A stretch of DNA of 64,000 nt from DASRFR01 sp035651455 (GCA_035651455.1 DASRFR010000025.1:83500-147499), one strand, 5' to 3'. Positions 43,289-52,923 are shown, numbered from the stretch's first letter. Notes: a model not told the origin generated them from the letters alone. Numbers and translations: made by a program.

Positions 43289-44683
43289 TCACTGCGCCGC
43301 CACCAGGGTGACAGCCGAAAAAATGTAGCTCACAAACGTGCCGAGTTGATCGATTTCGATACGCTCGTCGTTGCCATGAACGGTACGATTCTCCGCGTCG
43401 GTCTTGGGAAGTCCGATTCCGTAGGCCTGCACGCCTTTCACTCGCAGAAACGACGAGTCGGTTGCGCCTGTAGTCATGACCGGCAGCGTGATGGAATTCG
43501 GCTCGACTTCCTTTTGCGCCCGTTCGAGTGCCGCGAACATTTCAGTATGCAAACTGCTCGCGGGAGCCGGCGGCATCGAAAGCGAACTATCCTCGGCAAC
43601 CACCTTGACCTGGGGGTCGTTGATGACTTCGGCTAACTTTTCACGGAATTTTGGGAGATCCTCATCGGGCAGAGCGCGGATATCGAGCGTAGCTTCGGCT
43701 GTTGGCGGAATCACGTTCGATTTCAATCCAGCCTTTAGCATTGTGGGCACCACGGAGGTGCGCAGCATGGAGTAGTATTGCGGCTTCTTCACCCTAAGCT
43801 CCGCCTGCACCTTCGGATCGAGCACGTTGCGGTACCAGGCGGCTTCATCTGGCGGCGATATGGTGGCCAGGCGCTGAAAAAATTCCCGCGTAGTTTCGTT
43901 CAAACGGGAAGGCGTCTCCCAGGTGCCGGCCTTGGCGACAGCTTCTGCGAGATGCACGACTGCATTGTCAACGCGTGGAACCGAGCCATGACCACTGCTC
44001 CCCGAGGCTTGAAGAGTGGCACCGCGGGGAAGCTTCTCGGCAGTTGCCACACCCATGTACTTAACCTTGGAGTTCTCCAGCAGAGAGCCTCCGCCTTCAT
44101 TCAGGGCGAATTCGCACTCGATTTTGTCCCAGTAGCGATCGACAATAGTCTTCATACCGGCGGGCGAGGACATCTCTTCACTGGCTTCGGACAGGAAGAT
44201 CACGTCCCGGGTAAGCGGGATATTCATGCGCTTGAGTTGAAGGAAAACTTCCAGGTTTGCTGCCACCATGGCCTTGTCATCAGAGGCGCCGCGGCCGTAG
44301 AGAATGCCGTCTTTCACCGTGCCGGCGAAAGGGTCGACCGTCCAATGGACGCGGTCAACAGGGACCACGTCTTCATGCCCCATGAGTAGCAGGGGACGCT
44401 TGCTGCCGTTCCCCTTGAGGCGTGCCACGATGCTGGCGCGTCCGAGCATCGTCTCGAGAATCTCCGAGGGAATACCCTCCTCACGCAGCACTCCTTCGAG
44501 ATAATGCGCAACTTTGGACTCGTTGCCGGGAGGGTCCTGGGTATCGATGCGCACCAGATCGGAAAGAAAACGCGCGGCCTCCGCCTTAGATTGCGCGGCG
44601 TCAAGAGAGGGATGAGCGGTGGGTTGGGCAAGGGCGAGAGCTGAGAACAACAGGACCAGGGCATTACATCCTAAGACGAGCAA
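43289..44683 (-). CDS. Exported M20-family metallopeptidase
   Basis: A signal peptide (LVLLFSALALAQ) is followed by an M20 catalytic domain: MGHEDVVPVD (metal His, Asp), YGRGASDDKA (bridging Asp), SEASEEMS (general base and metal Glu), and VHGNDERIEID near the C-terminus; the inserted dimerisation domain spans about residues 215-335. These enzymes remove residues from dipeptides or deacylate amino acids. The start is TTG at 44683, supported by GGAGGTG six bases upstream. It precedes no related gene. Confidence 0.88.
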   Translation of the reverse strand: MLVLGCNALVLLFSALALAQPTAHPSLDAAQSKAEAARFLSDLVRIDTQDPPGNESKVAHYLEGVLREEGIPSEILETMLGRASIVARLKGNGSKRPLLLMGHEDVVPVDRVHWTVDPFAGTVKDGILYGRGASDDKAMVAANLEVFLQLKRMNIPLTRDVIFLSEASEEMSSPAGMKTIVDRYWDKIECEFALNEGGGSLLENSKVKYMGVATAEKLPRGATLQASGSSGHGSVPRVDNAVVHLAEAVAKAGTWETPSRLNETTREFFQRLATISPPDEAAWYRNVLDPKVQAELRVKKPQYYSMLRTSVVPTMLKAGLKSNVIPPTAEATLDIRALPDEDLPKFREKLAEVINDPQVKVVAEDSSLSMPPAPASSLHTEMFAALERAQKEVEPNSITLPVMTTGATDSSFLRVKGVQAYGIGLPKTDAENRTVHGNDERIEIDQLGTFVSYIFSAVTLVAAQ

Positions 44684-44792
44684 ACGTTCACCTCCGGGTG
44701 GAGATTATATACGGTGGGCGAAGACGAACGTGAGGTGCGAATCGGCGGCTTTCTGGCCCAGTGTAAAGGCAAGGCGCTGTCTGCACCGCACA

Positions 44793-45572
44793 TCACATAC
44801 TCGGGGCAGTGCTTTCGGGTGGCGCAGGTTTGGGAGGATGGGTCGAGTCTGGAACAACGGGTTTACCGAATTCGGACCCCTCCATGTGAGGATTGAGTTC
44901 GACTTTGTCGAACTGGATTGTTTGGCGGTTTGGGTTGCCTTCAGTTTCCGAATCGATGCGGAACGGATACATGACCCCATCTACCGCCCGGTAATCACTA
45001 AAAATGGACTTGGCATCGACTTGTTTGCCACCGACGATGATTTGACCTTCCCACTTCACTTCCTGGAAGCTGCCGGCGTCGATGTAGTCGTACCGCACCT
45101 GGCCGTCTTTCAAGGTGACTTTCAGTTTGTAGGCGGGCTTGCCCTCGACCGGTTCCTGACCTAATAATTCGATTTTGTTGCCTTTGGATTGATAGTCGAC
45201 CAGTGGACGGTCAAAATCCGCCTTCTGGGCCATCATTGCCATTTCCTCGGCCGACAACTGCACGGCCGAGTCCTGTCCTGCAAACTGGTTCAGAGACCAT
45301 CCGGTGGCGCCGTCGGTGGTTCGAATAATGGATTTGTCTCCCACCGTGACTTGCTCGCGCATCTTCCCAGGGCGCTCCATTTCTGCAAGCAGGTTGCCTT
45401 CGAGTTCTGGCCCGAGCGTGATGCGACCCTTTAAGCGCACTGAGTTTACTGCCTTGATCTTTTCGAGACCGCCGCGGGCCGTAATGGATTTGTTCACGAT
45501 TTCGTCGGCGGATTGGGCGGCGGAGACGGTCGCGCAAAATAGAGCGATAGTGAGGAGAACAGATTGTCGCAT
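44793..45572 (-). CDS. Exported LolA-like (outer-membrane lipoprotein-sorting-like) protein
   Basis: A signal peptide (VLLTIALFCATVSAAQ) precedes a domain with the pattern of lipid-binding LolA-like proteins: ADEIVNKSITARGGLEKIKAVNSVRLKGR (named by its parts IVNKSITARGGLEKI and VRLKGRI), MERPGKMREQVTVG, DGATGWSLNQF and GVMYPFRIDSE. The C-terminal tail is Pro-rich. It may carry lipids or lipoproteins in the periplasm; no Lol partner is nearby. ATG 45572 begins the signal peptide. It lies between the M20 gene and rplQ. Confidence 0.75.
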   Translation of the reverse strand: MRQSVLLTIALFCATVSAAQSADEIVNKSITARGGLEKIKAVNSVRLKGRITLGPELEGNLLAEMERPGKMREQVTVGDKSIIRTTDGATGWSLNQFAGQDSAVQLSAEEMAMMAQKADFDRPLVDYQSKGNKIELLGQEPVEGKPAYKLKVTLKDGQVRYDYIDAGSFQEVKWEGQIIVGGKQVDAKSIFSDYRAVDGVMYPFRIDSETEGNPNRQTIQFDKVELNPHMEGSEFGKPVVPDSTHPPKPAPPESTAPSM

Positions 45573-45632
45573 GGAAAATCTCAGGTGAAGGATGCTAACA
45601 CGGGGAGTGTGCCGACTGCGGAGCTTGGTTTC

Positions 45633-45655
45633 GGGACGGGTTGGAAGCCCGTCCC
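45633..45655. repeat. GC-rich palindrome downstream of rplQ
   Basis: GGGACGGG-N7-CCCGTCCC is a perfect 8-bp-arm hairpin eight bases past the rplQ stop. There is no T run, so it would be a weak terminator or a dispersed palindromic repeat. Confidence 0.5.
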
Positions 45656-45663
45656 CGGATAGG

Positions 45664-46167
45664 TTACTCGTTGGCTTCGCCGCCCTTAGCCGGTTCGACA
45701 CCGCCATCATGTTGGGCTTGTGCCTCAGCTTCTTCCATGGCTTTACGGGTTTCCTCGGCGCGCTTGGCGCGAACTTCCGCGCGTTTTTGGCGTTTTTCGT
45801 CGATCACAGCTTCGCTGCCAAGCAGTTCGATAAAAGCCTTGTCAGCACCATCGCCCTTCTGCCATCCCGTGCGGACAATCCGCAAGTAGCCACCGGCGCG
45901 GTCGCCAAAGCGCGGTCCAATGGTTTCGAAAAGCTTGTCGACGGCTTCGCGCGTCATCAGATACGAGGCAGCCTGACGGCGGGCGGAAAGATCCCCGCGT
46001 TTGCCGAGGGTGATCATTTTTTCCACCTGTGGACGCATCGCCTTGGCCTTGGGCAGCGTAGTTTCAACGCGCTCCTCGACAATCAGAGACGTGACCAGGT
46101 TCCGCAGCAAGGAGCGGCGGTGGGCTGTGTTACGACCTAATTTCCATCCTGCAACTTTGTGACGCAT
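45664..46167 (-). CDS. rplQ: 50S ribosomal protein L17
   Basis: The N-terminus (MRHKVAGWKLGRNTAHRRSL) and TSLIVEERVETTLPKAK identify L17. The C-terminal 40 residues are an Ala/Glu/Lys-rich tail that makes it 167 residues, longer than the E. coli protein of about 127. It is the last gene of the ribosomal cluster and follows rpoA. Confidence 0.95.
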   Translation of the reverse strand: MRHKVAGWKLGRNTAHRRSLLRNLVTSLIVEERVETTLPKAKAMRPQVEKMITLGKRGDLSARRQAASYLMTREAVDKLFETIGPRFGDRAGGYLRIVRTGWQKGDGADKAFIELLGSEAVIDEKRQKRAEVRAKRAEETRKAMEEAEAQAQHDGGVEPAKGGEANE

Positions 46168-46217
46168 GGAAAACCTCGTTCAGTCAGTACTCAATTCGCA
46201 GTGCTTACAATACCGGA

Positions 46218-46240
46218 GGGCCGGGTCAGAAACCCGGCCC
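46218..46240. repeat. GC-rich palindrome between rpoA and rplQ
   Basis: GGGCCGGGT-CAGAA-ACCCGGCCC is a perfect 9-bp-arm hairpin without a T run, located in the spacer of two genes that must be cotranscribed. It shares its GGGTTNNGACCC-like centre with 54684-54704. Confidence 0.5.
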
Positions 46241-46250
46241 CACACGGAAA

Positions 46251-47285
46251 TCACAGATCGCTGAGATCGCTATACGCCGACGCCGGCAGAATCTGGTTCG
46301 AAGTTGGACCGGGTACGGCGTTGCCGTGCTCGTCGATCTTCATCCCAAGGCTCAAGCCCATAGAAGCCAGAATTTCCTTGATTTCGTTCAGCGACTTGCG
46401 CCCGAAATTCTTGGTCTTCAGCATCTCGGCTTCGGTCTTCTGCACAAGCTCTCCAATCGTCTGAATGTTGGCGTTCTTCAGGCAGTTGTAGCTGCGCACG
46501 GAAAGCTCGAGTTCCTCGACGGACCGGTTCAGGTTCTCATTGCGGATCTCGGGTTTGCGATCGTCGCTCGCGGTGGCGGTTTCAATTTCCTCTTCGAAAT
46601 TGATGAAGATGTTCATGTGGTCCTTCAGCAGCTTCGCCGCCAGGCCGAGCGAGTCGGCCGGGGTTATGGAGCCGTTGGTCCAGATTTCCATCGTCAGCTT
46701 GTCGTAATCCGTGATCTGGCCGAGACGCGCGGCTTCCACGGTATAGTTGCACTTGCGCACCGGGCTATGCACGGAATCGATGGGAATGAAGCCGAGGCCA
46801 AGGTCTTCATCGAAATTCTTATCGGCGGACACATAGCCGCGGCCGCGCTTAAGCCGCATTTCCATGTCGAGCTTGCCGCCTTCGCTGACCGTGGCGATGT
46901 AGACGTCCTTGTCGAGCACTTCAACATCCGCGTCCGCTTCGATCATGCCGGACGTAACAACCCCCGGCTGGTCGGAGCGGAGATAGATGGCCTTCGGTGC
47001 ATCACCGGAAAGCTTGAACGGAATCTGCTTCAAGTTGAGGATGATGTCGGTCGCGTCCTCGACGACGCCGGGGATCGACTGGAACTCGTGCAGCACGCCT
47101 TCGATCTTGACGGCGGTAACGGCAGCACCTTCGATGGAGCTCAGCAGCACGCGGCGAAGAGCATTGCCAATGGTCGTGCCGAATCCGCGCTCGAAAGGTT
47201 GCGCCCAGAACATCCCGTACTTGTCCGTAAGCGAGCTGGTATCGGTGGCTAGACGTTTAGGTTTTTGAAAACCCTTCCAAAGCAT
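46251..47285 (-). CDS. rpoA: DNA-directed RNA polymerase subunit alpha
   Basis: The 344-residue protein has the N-terminal dimerisation domain (FERGFGTTIGNALRRVLLSS, about residues 30-230) and the C-terminal domain that binds UP elements and activators (ELELSVRSYNCLKNANIQTIGELV). AAGGAGAAATAA precedes the ATG. The order rpsD-rpoA-rplQ is the standard alpha operon. Confidence 0.97.
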   Translation of the reverse strand: MLWKGFQKPKRLATDTSSLTDKYGMFWAQPFERGFGTTIGNALRRVLLSSIEGAAVTAVKIEGVLHEFQSIPGVVEDATDIILNLKQIPFKLSGDAPKAIYLRSDQPGVVTSGMIEADADVEVLDKDVYIATVSEGGKLDMEMRLKRGRGYVSADKNFDEDLGLGFIPIDSVHSPVRKCNYTVEAARLGQITDYDKLTMEIWTNGSITPADSLGLAAKLLKDHMNIFINFEEEIETATASDDRKPEIRNENLNRSVEELELSVRSYNCLKNANIQTIGELVQKTEAEMLKTKNFGRKSLNEIKEILASMGLSLGMKIDEHGNAVPGPTSNQILPASAYSDLSDL

Positions 47286-47477
47286 TTATTTCTCCTTTTC
47301 GCCATTTGGCTCAATCAAGGCTCCCGAAACAGGCCCGGGTCTCGGTCAAGTGCCTTAAAAGGCCGATCTGGTCGAAATGTGGGGCCAAACCTGGTGAACC
47401 TGTTTGTTCTAGCAACTCACGTATCGCGGAGCGGCCGGCTATGAATCGGTCAGCCAGTCCGCACGCTGCGCACGTCG

Positions 47478-48107
47478 TTACTTGCTATACAATTCGACGA
47501 TCAGCTGCTCGTTGACGGGCAACTGAATATCTTCGCGCTTGGGTAAAGCGAGGACGCGACCCTTATAGTTGTCGCGATCGATCTCCAGCCAGGTGGGCGC
47601 GTTCTGGTGGCTGGCGAAATCTTTTGCGATCTCGAGAACCGGCAGCTTGCGGCTGTTTTCGCGGATCGCGATTTCCTCGCCCTGCGCTACTTCGTACGAA
47701 GGAATATTCACTTTGCGGCCATCGACCTGCACGTGCCCATGCCGCACTAACTGTCGCGCCTGGCGCCGGGAAGTGGCAAAACCGAGGCGGTAAACAACAT
47801 TGTCCAACCGCCGCTCGAGCTGTTGCAGCAGCACCTCGCCGGTCACGCCCTTCTGGCGCGCGGCGTACTCGAAATAATTCCGAAACTGATTTTCCTGGGT
47901 AAAGTAGATGCGCTTGGTTTTTTGCTTTTCGCGCAACTGCAAACCGTAGCCGACGACTTTGGCCTTGCGGTCCTTCCCATGTTGTCCGGGGGCATAATTA
48001 CGCTTCTCGACAGGACATTTGTCGGTGAAGCACTTGGCGCCTTTGAGGAACAGCTTCATGCCCTCGCGGCGGCACAGACGACACACTGCATCTTTGTAAC
48101 GGGCCAA
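47478..48107 (-). CDS. rpsD: 30S ribosomal protein S4
   Basis: S4 is a primary 16S-binding protein and nucleates 30S assembly. The 209-residue protein carries an N-terminal zinc-finger-like Cys set (CRLCRREGMKLFLKGAKC, then C in FTDKCPVEKRNYAPGQHG) and the S4 RNA-binding motif (RLDNVVYRLGFATSRRQARQLVRHGH, read in parts). Cys-containing S4 is the zinc-binding (C+) type. Confidence 0.96.
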   Translation of the reverse strand: MARYKDAVCRLCRREGMKLFLKGAKCFTDKCPVEKRNYAPGQHGKDRKAKVVGYGLQLREKQKTKRIYFTQENQFRNYFEYAARQKGVTGEVLLQQLERRLDNVVYRLGFATSRRQARQLVRHGHVQVDGRKVNIPSYEVAQGEEIAIRENSRKLPVLEIAKDFASHQNAPTWLEIDRDNYKGRVLALPKREDIQLPVNEQLIVELYSK

Positions 48108-48220
48108 ATTATTCTCCTTTTGCAGATCGGTTTACGGGGTTGGCGTCCCTTTCTTCCCGATCGGAATTCACTATCACGAGCCGGTAGCCAGGCAAGCTGG
48201 CCAAGCCTCGAGAACTCACT

Positions 48221-48649
48221 TCAAACGCGGCGCCGCTTCGGCGGGCGGCAACCATTGTGCGGGATAGGAGTGTTGTCCTTAATCGACCGCACTTCGATGC
48301 CGGCAGACGAGAGAGCGCGGATCGCCGACTCGCGGCCCGAACCTGGGCCGCTGACGCGAACTTCCACGCTGCGTACGCCATGATCGCGCGCCATATTGGC
48401 AGCGTTCATCGCAGCTTGCTGAGCGGCGAACGGCGTGCCTTTGCGGGACCCGCGGAACCCGAGAGATCCGGAACTTTTCCACGAGAGCACATTGCCGGCG
48501 GGATCGGAGATGGTCACGATCGTGTTGTTGAAGGACGCCTGAATGTGCGCCACGCCGTGAGAGACGTGCTTGCGCTCTTTCTTCTTGAACGTCTTCTTCT
48601 TGCCTTTTTTATCCGTCGCGGCTGCGCCGCTTGCTGCTGGTTTCGCCAT
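48221..48649 (-). CDS. rpsK: 30S ribosomal protein S11
   Basis: The conserved core (GVAHIQASFNNTIVTISDPAGN, GFRGSRKGTPFAAQ, NGCRPPKRRRV at the end) identifies S11 of the 30S platform. The N-terminus has an extra Ala/Lys-rich stretch, which brings the length to 142 residues. Confidence 0.96.
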   Translation of the reverse strand: MAKPAASGAAATDKKGKKKTFKKKERKHVSHGVAHIQASFNNTIVTISDPAGNVLSWKSSGSLGFRGSRKGTPFAAQQAAMNAANMARDHGVRSVEVRVSGPGSGRESAIRALSSAGIEVRSIKDNTPIPHNGCRPPKRRRV

Positions 48650-48742
48650 GTTTTTCTCTGTAATCAGGAATCGGCAGCCGAGAATCAGTTTGCCAAGGCA
48701 GAAGTGTAATTTGACTCCTGGCTAGCGATTCCCGACTACGGG

Positions 48743-49129
48743 TTAAGTCTTGGCCGTTGCTTTCTTCTTCTGGGCCACAGTACCTTTGCGTGGGCCCTTG
48801 CGGGTGCGCGCATTGGTGTGGGTGCGCTGTCCACGGACCGGCAGGTTGCGGCGATGCCGGAAGCCGCGGTAGGAACCGATTTCGATGAGACGCTTGATGT
48901 TCATCGAAACATCTTTGCGCAGATCGCCTTCCACGCCGCCTTCGCCTTCGATCACCTGGCGGATGCGGTTGACCTCGTCTTCGCCAAGATCCTGCACCTT
49001 TTTGGTGGGATCGACCTTGGCGGCATCAAGGATGCGGGCAGACCGCGGCTGACCGATGCCGTAGATATAAGTAAGGGCAACGTGTGCGCGCTTATTGCGC
49101 GGAAGATCGACGCCTGCAATACGTGCCAT
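48743..49129 (-). CDS. rpsM: 30S ribosomal protein S13
   Basis: S13 contacts the P-site tRNA and the 50S bridge. MARIAGVDLPRNKRAHVALTYIYGIG opens the protein, RGFRHRRNLPVRGQRTHTNARTRKGP follows (both read in parts), and a Lys-rich tail ends it at 128 residues. It sits between rpmJ and rpsK as in most bacteria. Confidence 0.96.
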   Translation of the reverse strand: MARIAGVDLPRNKRAHVALTYIYGIGQPRSARILDAAKVDPTKKVQDLGEDEVNRIRQVIEGEGGVEGDLRKDVSMNIKRLIEIGSYRGFRHRRNLPVRGQRTHTNARTRKGPRKGTVAQKKKATAKT

Positions 49130-49143
49130 AGTTCGCTAACTCC

Positions 49144-49257
49144 TCAGCCTTGACGCTGCTTATGTTTCGAATTTTCGCAGATCACGCGCACCACACCGCG
49201 GCGGTGGATGATCTTGCACTTATCACAAATCTTCTTTACTGATGCTCGTACTTTCAT
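49144..49257 (-). CDS. rpmJ: 50S ribosomal protein L36
   Basis: The minus strand reads 37 codons from ATG 49257: MKVRASVKKICDKCKIIHRR with the zinc ligands C11, C14 and C27, then His32, ending KHKQRQG. This is the zinc-binding (C+) form of L36. It lies between infA and rpmJ's usual neighbour rpsM. Confidence 0.95.
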   Translation of the reverse strand: MKVRASVKKICDKCKIIHRRGVVRVICENSKHKQRQG

Positions 49258-49458
49258 AATCTCTCCGCTGACCAGCCGCGCGTTCCGGCACTCGCATTCC
49301 ATTATTTCAGCAAGTGCAGATTCCCCGCCACGCGTGGAATGATGATTCGCGCTTAAATTCCAGGTGATCGTTGCTTAGATGACCACTCTGCCTTGCTCGA
49401 CTCAGGACCGGGATACTGGCTTGCTGCTTCTGCATAGCAGCAATTCCCGCGTAATCTT

Positions 49459-49677
49459 CTACTTGTAGCGATAGACGATGCGGCCACGATTCAGGTCGTA
49501 GGGGGAAAGCTCCACCGCGACCTTGTCGCCGGGCAGAATGCGGATAAAGTTCTTTCGCATTTTGCCGGAAACATGCGCCAAAACCTGGTGCTTGTTTTCC
49601 AGTTCCACTCGGAACATAGCGTTGGGCAGGGGTTCAACCACCACTGCCATCACTTCAATTGCGTCTTCCTTACTCAT
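49459..49677 (-). CDS. infA: Translation initiation factor IF-1
   Basis: The 72-residue OB-fold protein (VVEPLPNAMFRVELENKHQV, HVSGKMRKNFIRILPGDKV, YDLNRGRIVYRYK) binds the 30S A site during initiation. It follows map and precedes rpmJ by about 200 bp. Confidence 0.96.
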   Translation of the reverse strand: MSKEDAIEVMAVVVEPLPNAMFRVELENKHQVLAHVSGKMRKNFIRILPGDKVAVELSPYDLNRGRIVYRYK

Positions 49678-49799
49678 TACCCTCAGTTCTCAGTTGCCGG
49701 TCCTAACAGTCAGTCTTCTGAGCAACTGTTTCCACTGTTTTAGAGTCAGTTTGGGTCCCGGTGCCAGGATCACGATTGCCGACAGTTTCTTCGCCGATC

Positions 49800-50552
49800 C
49801 TACTGCGTCAATATCACTGGTCCGTCTCGCGTTACCGCCACGCAGTGCTCGAAATGAGCGCTAAAGCTGCCGTCGGCAGTCACCGCGGTCCACTTGTCAC
49901 CGAGCACGCGCGCCTCCGGTTTACCGGAATTCACCATCGGCTCGATGGCAATCACCATGCCTTCGCGCAACCTGGCACCATGTCCGCGCGTCCCGTAGTT
50001 CGGAACCTGCGGCTCTTCGTGAAGGCGCGTGCCGATGCCGTGTCCCACAAACTCGCGGACTACGCTGAAGCCGTTCGCCTCCACGTATTCCTGAACCGCA
50101 GCGCCCACGTCGCCGACGGCATTACCGATGCGGGCCGCTTCAATGCCTCGATACAGCGAAGCCTGCGTGACTTCCAGGAGCTTCTTCAGTTCCTCCGAGA
50201 CCCCATCGCCTACAGGCACCGTAATCGCGGAGTCGCCATAGTAACCATCCAGCACTACGCCGCAATCGATAGAGACGATGTCGCCAGACTTTAGTTCCCT
50301 CTTCTCCGAGGGGATTCCGTGGACGATCTCTTCATTAATCGAGGTACACAGGACGCAGGGATAATCGAGGTATCCTTTGAATGCCGGCTTAGCGCCGAGA
50401 TCCTTGATCTTCTTTTCGGCGGACCGCTCCAAATCCATGGTGGTCACGCCGGCCTGAACCAGCGAGCGCACATGATCCAGCACCTCGCGGACAATTTGCC
50501 CACTGCGCCGCATCTTGTCGATTTCCGCTGCTGATTTACAGACGATGGCCAT
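49800..50552 (-). CDS. map: Methionine aminopeptidase, type I
   Basis: It removes the initiator Met from new proteins. The dinuclear metal ligands are in place: Asp in SIDCGVVLDGYYGDSA (two Asp), His in GHGIGTRLHEEP, and Glu in IEPMV. The 250-residue length is that of the short type Ia enzymes. It starts one base after the adk stop. Confidence 0.95.
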   Translation of the reverse strand: MAIVCKSAAEIDKMRRSGQIVREVLDHVRSLVQAGVTTMDLERSAEKKIKDLGAKPAFKGYLDYPCVLCTSINEEIVHGIPSEKRELKSGDIVSIDCGVVLDGYYGDSAITVPVGDGVSEELKKLLEVTQASLYRGIEAARIGNAVGDVGAAVQEYVEANGFSVVREFVGHGIGTRLHEEPQVPNYGTRGHGARLREGMVIAIEPMVNSGKPEARVLGDKWTAVTADGSFSAHFEHCVAVTRDGPVILTQ

Positions 50553-50553
50553 C

Positions 50554-51291
50554 CTAACGGGAGATCGTGTTGCGCACGCCGACTGAACTGTGGTCTTCGA
50601 CGATATGGAAAACCTGCCCCGTCACTTCGTCCATGGGCAGATCACCATTGATCGCGACCAGGCGTCCTTTCCTTTCGTAGTAGTCGGCCACCGGAGCGGT
50701 CTGGAGATCGTAGGTCTTGAGACGCTCGCGCACAACATCCTCACGATCATCGTTGCGCGCTACCAGCTTGGAACCGTCCACATCACAGACCTCATCGACC
50801 TTGGCAGGGTGTGAGTAGATGTTGTACGGAAGTCCGCAGGTAGGACAAGAACGACGGCCGGCAATCCGACGAACTAGTTCATTATAGTCGACGTCCAGCC
50901 GGATCACAATCGGCAAACACTTGGCTTCATGCGAGTTGTTTGAATTGTCAAAGAGCTCGTGCTCGAAAAATGCGTCGAGCCAACCCGCCTGCGCCGCAGT
51001 GCGGGGAAAACCATCCAAAATGTATCCGCGGACACAGTCCGTCCGGCGAAGCCGCTCCCCCACCATGGGATACATCAACTCGTCGGGAACCAGTTCACCG
51101 CGAGCCATGATTGCCTTAGCTTGCAACCCCAGCGGCGTCCCGTTGGCCACATTGTCCCGCAGGATGTCGCCGGTGGAGATCTGCGGGATCCGATAGTGCT
51201 CCGCAATACGCTTGGCCTGCGTCCCCTTACCGGCCCCCGGAGGACCAAGCAGGATCACGGGCCCGACGTTGCGCGAGGTGTCCCCGGCCAT
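50554..51291 (-). CDS. adk: Adenylate kinase
   Basis: It interconverts ATP + AMP and 2 ADP. The P-loop GPPGAGKGT, the AMP-binding TGDILR, the GFPRT motif and a long LID domain are present. The LID carries a C-x2-C...C-x2-D zinc knuckle (CPTCGLPYN, VCDVDG), as in some Gram-positive-type enzymes. ATG 51291 is used because the family begins close to it (MAGDTSRNVGPVILLGPPG); an earlier in-frame ATG at 51372 is less likely. Confidence 0.94.
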   Translation of the reverse strand: MAGDTSRNVGPVILLGPPGAGKGTQAKRIAEHYRIPQISTGDILRDNVANGTPLGLQAKAIMARGELVPDELMYPMVGERLRRTDCVRGYILDGFPRTAAQAGWLDAFFEHELFDNSNNSHEAKCLPIVIRLDVDYNELVRRIAGRRSCPTCGLPYNIYSHPAKVDEVCDVDGSKLVARNDDREDVVRERLKTYDLQTAPVADYYERKGRLVAINGDLPMDEVTGQVFHIVEDHSSVGVRNTISR

Positions 51292-51431
51292 TCGGAGAAT
51301 CCTTTCGAATCCAGTATTCCCGGCCCATGTAACAGCAGCCGAGCTAGGGCACATTACCAGAAGCCTGTGCATTTGTCAGTGGCGACAGCACAGACCTCAT
51401 GTGACCTGAGAGCGGGGTACTCACGATTCGG

Positions 51432-51461
51432 GCTGCACCGTAGGCAGCTGCACCGTAGGCA
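51432..51461. repeat. 15-bp tandem duplication
   Basis: GCTGCACCGTAGGCA occurs twice without a gap in the 226-bp spacer between secY and adk. It is a small local duplication; no function is suggested. Confidence 0.5.
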
Positions 51462-51517
51462 ATCAGGCCGGTAAAACACTGCCGAACGGATCGGATCAAC
51501 CGTCCATCCTGCATCTT

Positions 51518-52906
51518 CTACGCCCAGGTACGCCGGCCGCGAATGCGTCCGCTACGGGGCGAAAAGCCGTCGTAGTGACGCATGATCAGCTGAGCCTCGA
51601 CCTGGGTCACGGTATCCATGGCGACGCCCACCACAATGAGCAGCGACGTGCCGCCAAAATAAAAGTTCACGCCCAGACCATTTGTCACCCAGGTGGGCAG
51701 CCGCTCGAAGAATGCTCCCATAGCCCCGGGCAGGTGATTCAGGTGAATGCCCGCGATCATCCACTCCGGAATGAAGGAGATGATGATCAGGTACAGAGCA
51801 CCAACCAGCGTGATACGGGTCAGAACTTCATTGATGAAGTCGGAAGTGCGCTTGCCGGGACGGATTCCGGGGATAAATCCGCCGTACTTGCGCATATTGT
51901 CCGCAACTTCGTTGGGATTGAAGACGATGGAAACATAGAAATAGGCGAAGAAGATGATGCCAACCGCATACAGCAACGTATAGAGCGGCTCGCCCCAACC
52001 GAGGGCGTGCATCAATGGGCCGAAGTAACGATTATCCCGCAGCGCGTAACCCACCGTTTGGGGAAGAGTCAAAATCGAGGAAGCGAAGATGACAGGCATC
52101 ACGCCGCCCGCATTCACGCGCAAAGGCAGGTGAGTCGACTGGCCACCCATGACCTTGCGTCCGACTACGCGCTTCGCATACTGCACAGGGATACGGCGCT
52201 CGCTGCGCTCAACGTAAACGATGAACCCTACAATCGCAATCATGAGCGCGACAAGGATAATCATGGCGGGCGCGGTAAAGGCGCCCCAGGCATCAGTGCG
52301 GACCTTATCCACCATGTCGGCAACTCCGCGCGGCAGTCCGACAACGATGCCAGCAAAGATCAGCAGAGACATTCCATTGCCGATTCCACGTTCCGTAATC
52401 TGCTCGCCCAACCACATGATGAACGCACTGCCGGTGGTGAGCGTGAGCATGGTCATCAGGGTAAAGCTCACACCCGGATTGACCACGAAGTCGCCGCCCT
52501 TTTGCAGGCTGAGCGCGATGCCGAGCGACTGAACGGCGCTGAGAATCACGGTCAGGTATCTGGTCCACTGAGTGATCTTCTTGCGCCCGAGCTCCCCTTC
52601 CTTCTGCAGTTTCGCCAGCGGCTCATAGACTACCGTAAGCAACTGCAGAATGATCGACGCCGTGATGTAGGGCATAATGCCCAGGGCGAAGATGGTCAGA
52701 CGGCGCAGCTGGCCTCCGGAAAACAGGTCGACGAACCCGAGAAATGAACCACGATTCTGTTCGAAAAATTGTTGCAGCTTGTCGGCGTTGATGCCGGGGG
52801 TGGGAATGTGACCGCCGAGGCGATATACCGCCAACAAAGCCAGCGTGAAAAGAATGCGCCTGCGCAGATCCGGGATACGAAAGATGTTGGCCAGTTTCTC
52901 TACCAT
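51518..52906 (-). CDS. secY: Protein translocase subunit SecY
   Basis: The 462-residue polytopic protein has about ten membrane helices (for example RRILFTLALLAVYRLGGHIPTPGI at the N-terminus, read in parts) and the SecY signatures GIMPYITASIILQLL and FIPGIRPGKRTSDF. It forms the SecYEG channel of the inner membrane. Its position after rplO in the spc operon is standard. Confidence 0.97.
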   Translation of the reverse strand: MVEKLANIFRIPDLRRRILFTLALLAVYRLGGHIPTPGINADKLQQFFEQNRGSFLGFVDLFSGGQLRRLTIFALGIMPYITASIILQLLTVVYEPLAKLQKEGELGRKKITQWTRYLTVILSAVQSLGIALSLQKGGDFVVNPGVSFTLMTMLTLTTGSAFIMWLGEQITERGIGNGMSLLIFAGIVVGLPRGVADMVDKVRTDAWGAFTAPAMIILVALMIAIVGFIVYVERSERRIPVQYAKRVVGRKVMGGQSTHLPLRVNAGGVMPVIFASSILTLPQTVGYALRDNRYFGPLMHALGWGEPLYTLLYAVGIIFFAYFYVSIVFNPNEVADNMRKYGGFIPGIRPGKRTSDFINEVLTRITLVGALYLIIISFIPEWMIAGIHLNHLPGAMGAFFERLPTWVTNGLGVNFYFGGTSLLIVVGVAMDTVTQVEAQLIMRHYDGFSPRSGRIRGRRTWA

Positions 52907-52923
52907 GGAACCCTCGGGTACTA

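Noticed and set aside
46326..47252. 308-codon open frame opposite rpoA
   Set aside because: It is an antisense shadow of rpoA with no recognisable motif or ribosome site.
51575..52747. 390-codon plus-strand open frame opposite secY
   Set aside because: It lies wholly antisense to a certain secY gene and its composition (Asp/His/Gln-rich) matches a mirror of GC-rich coding DNA.
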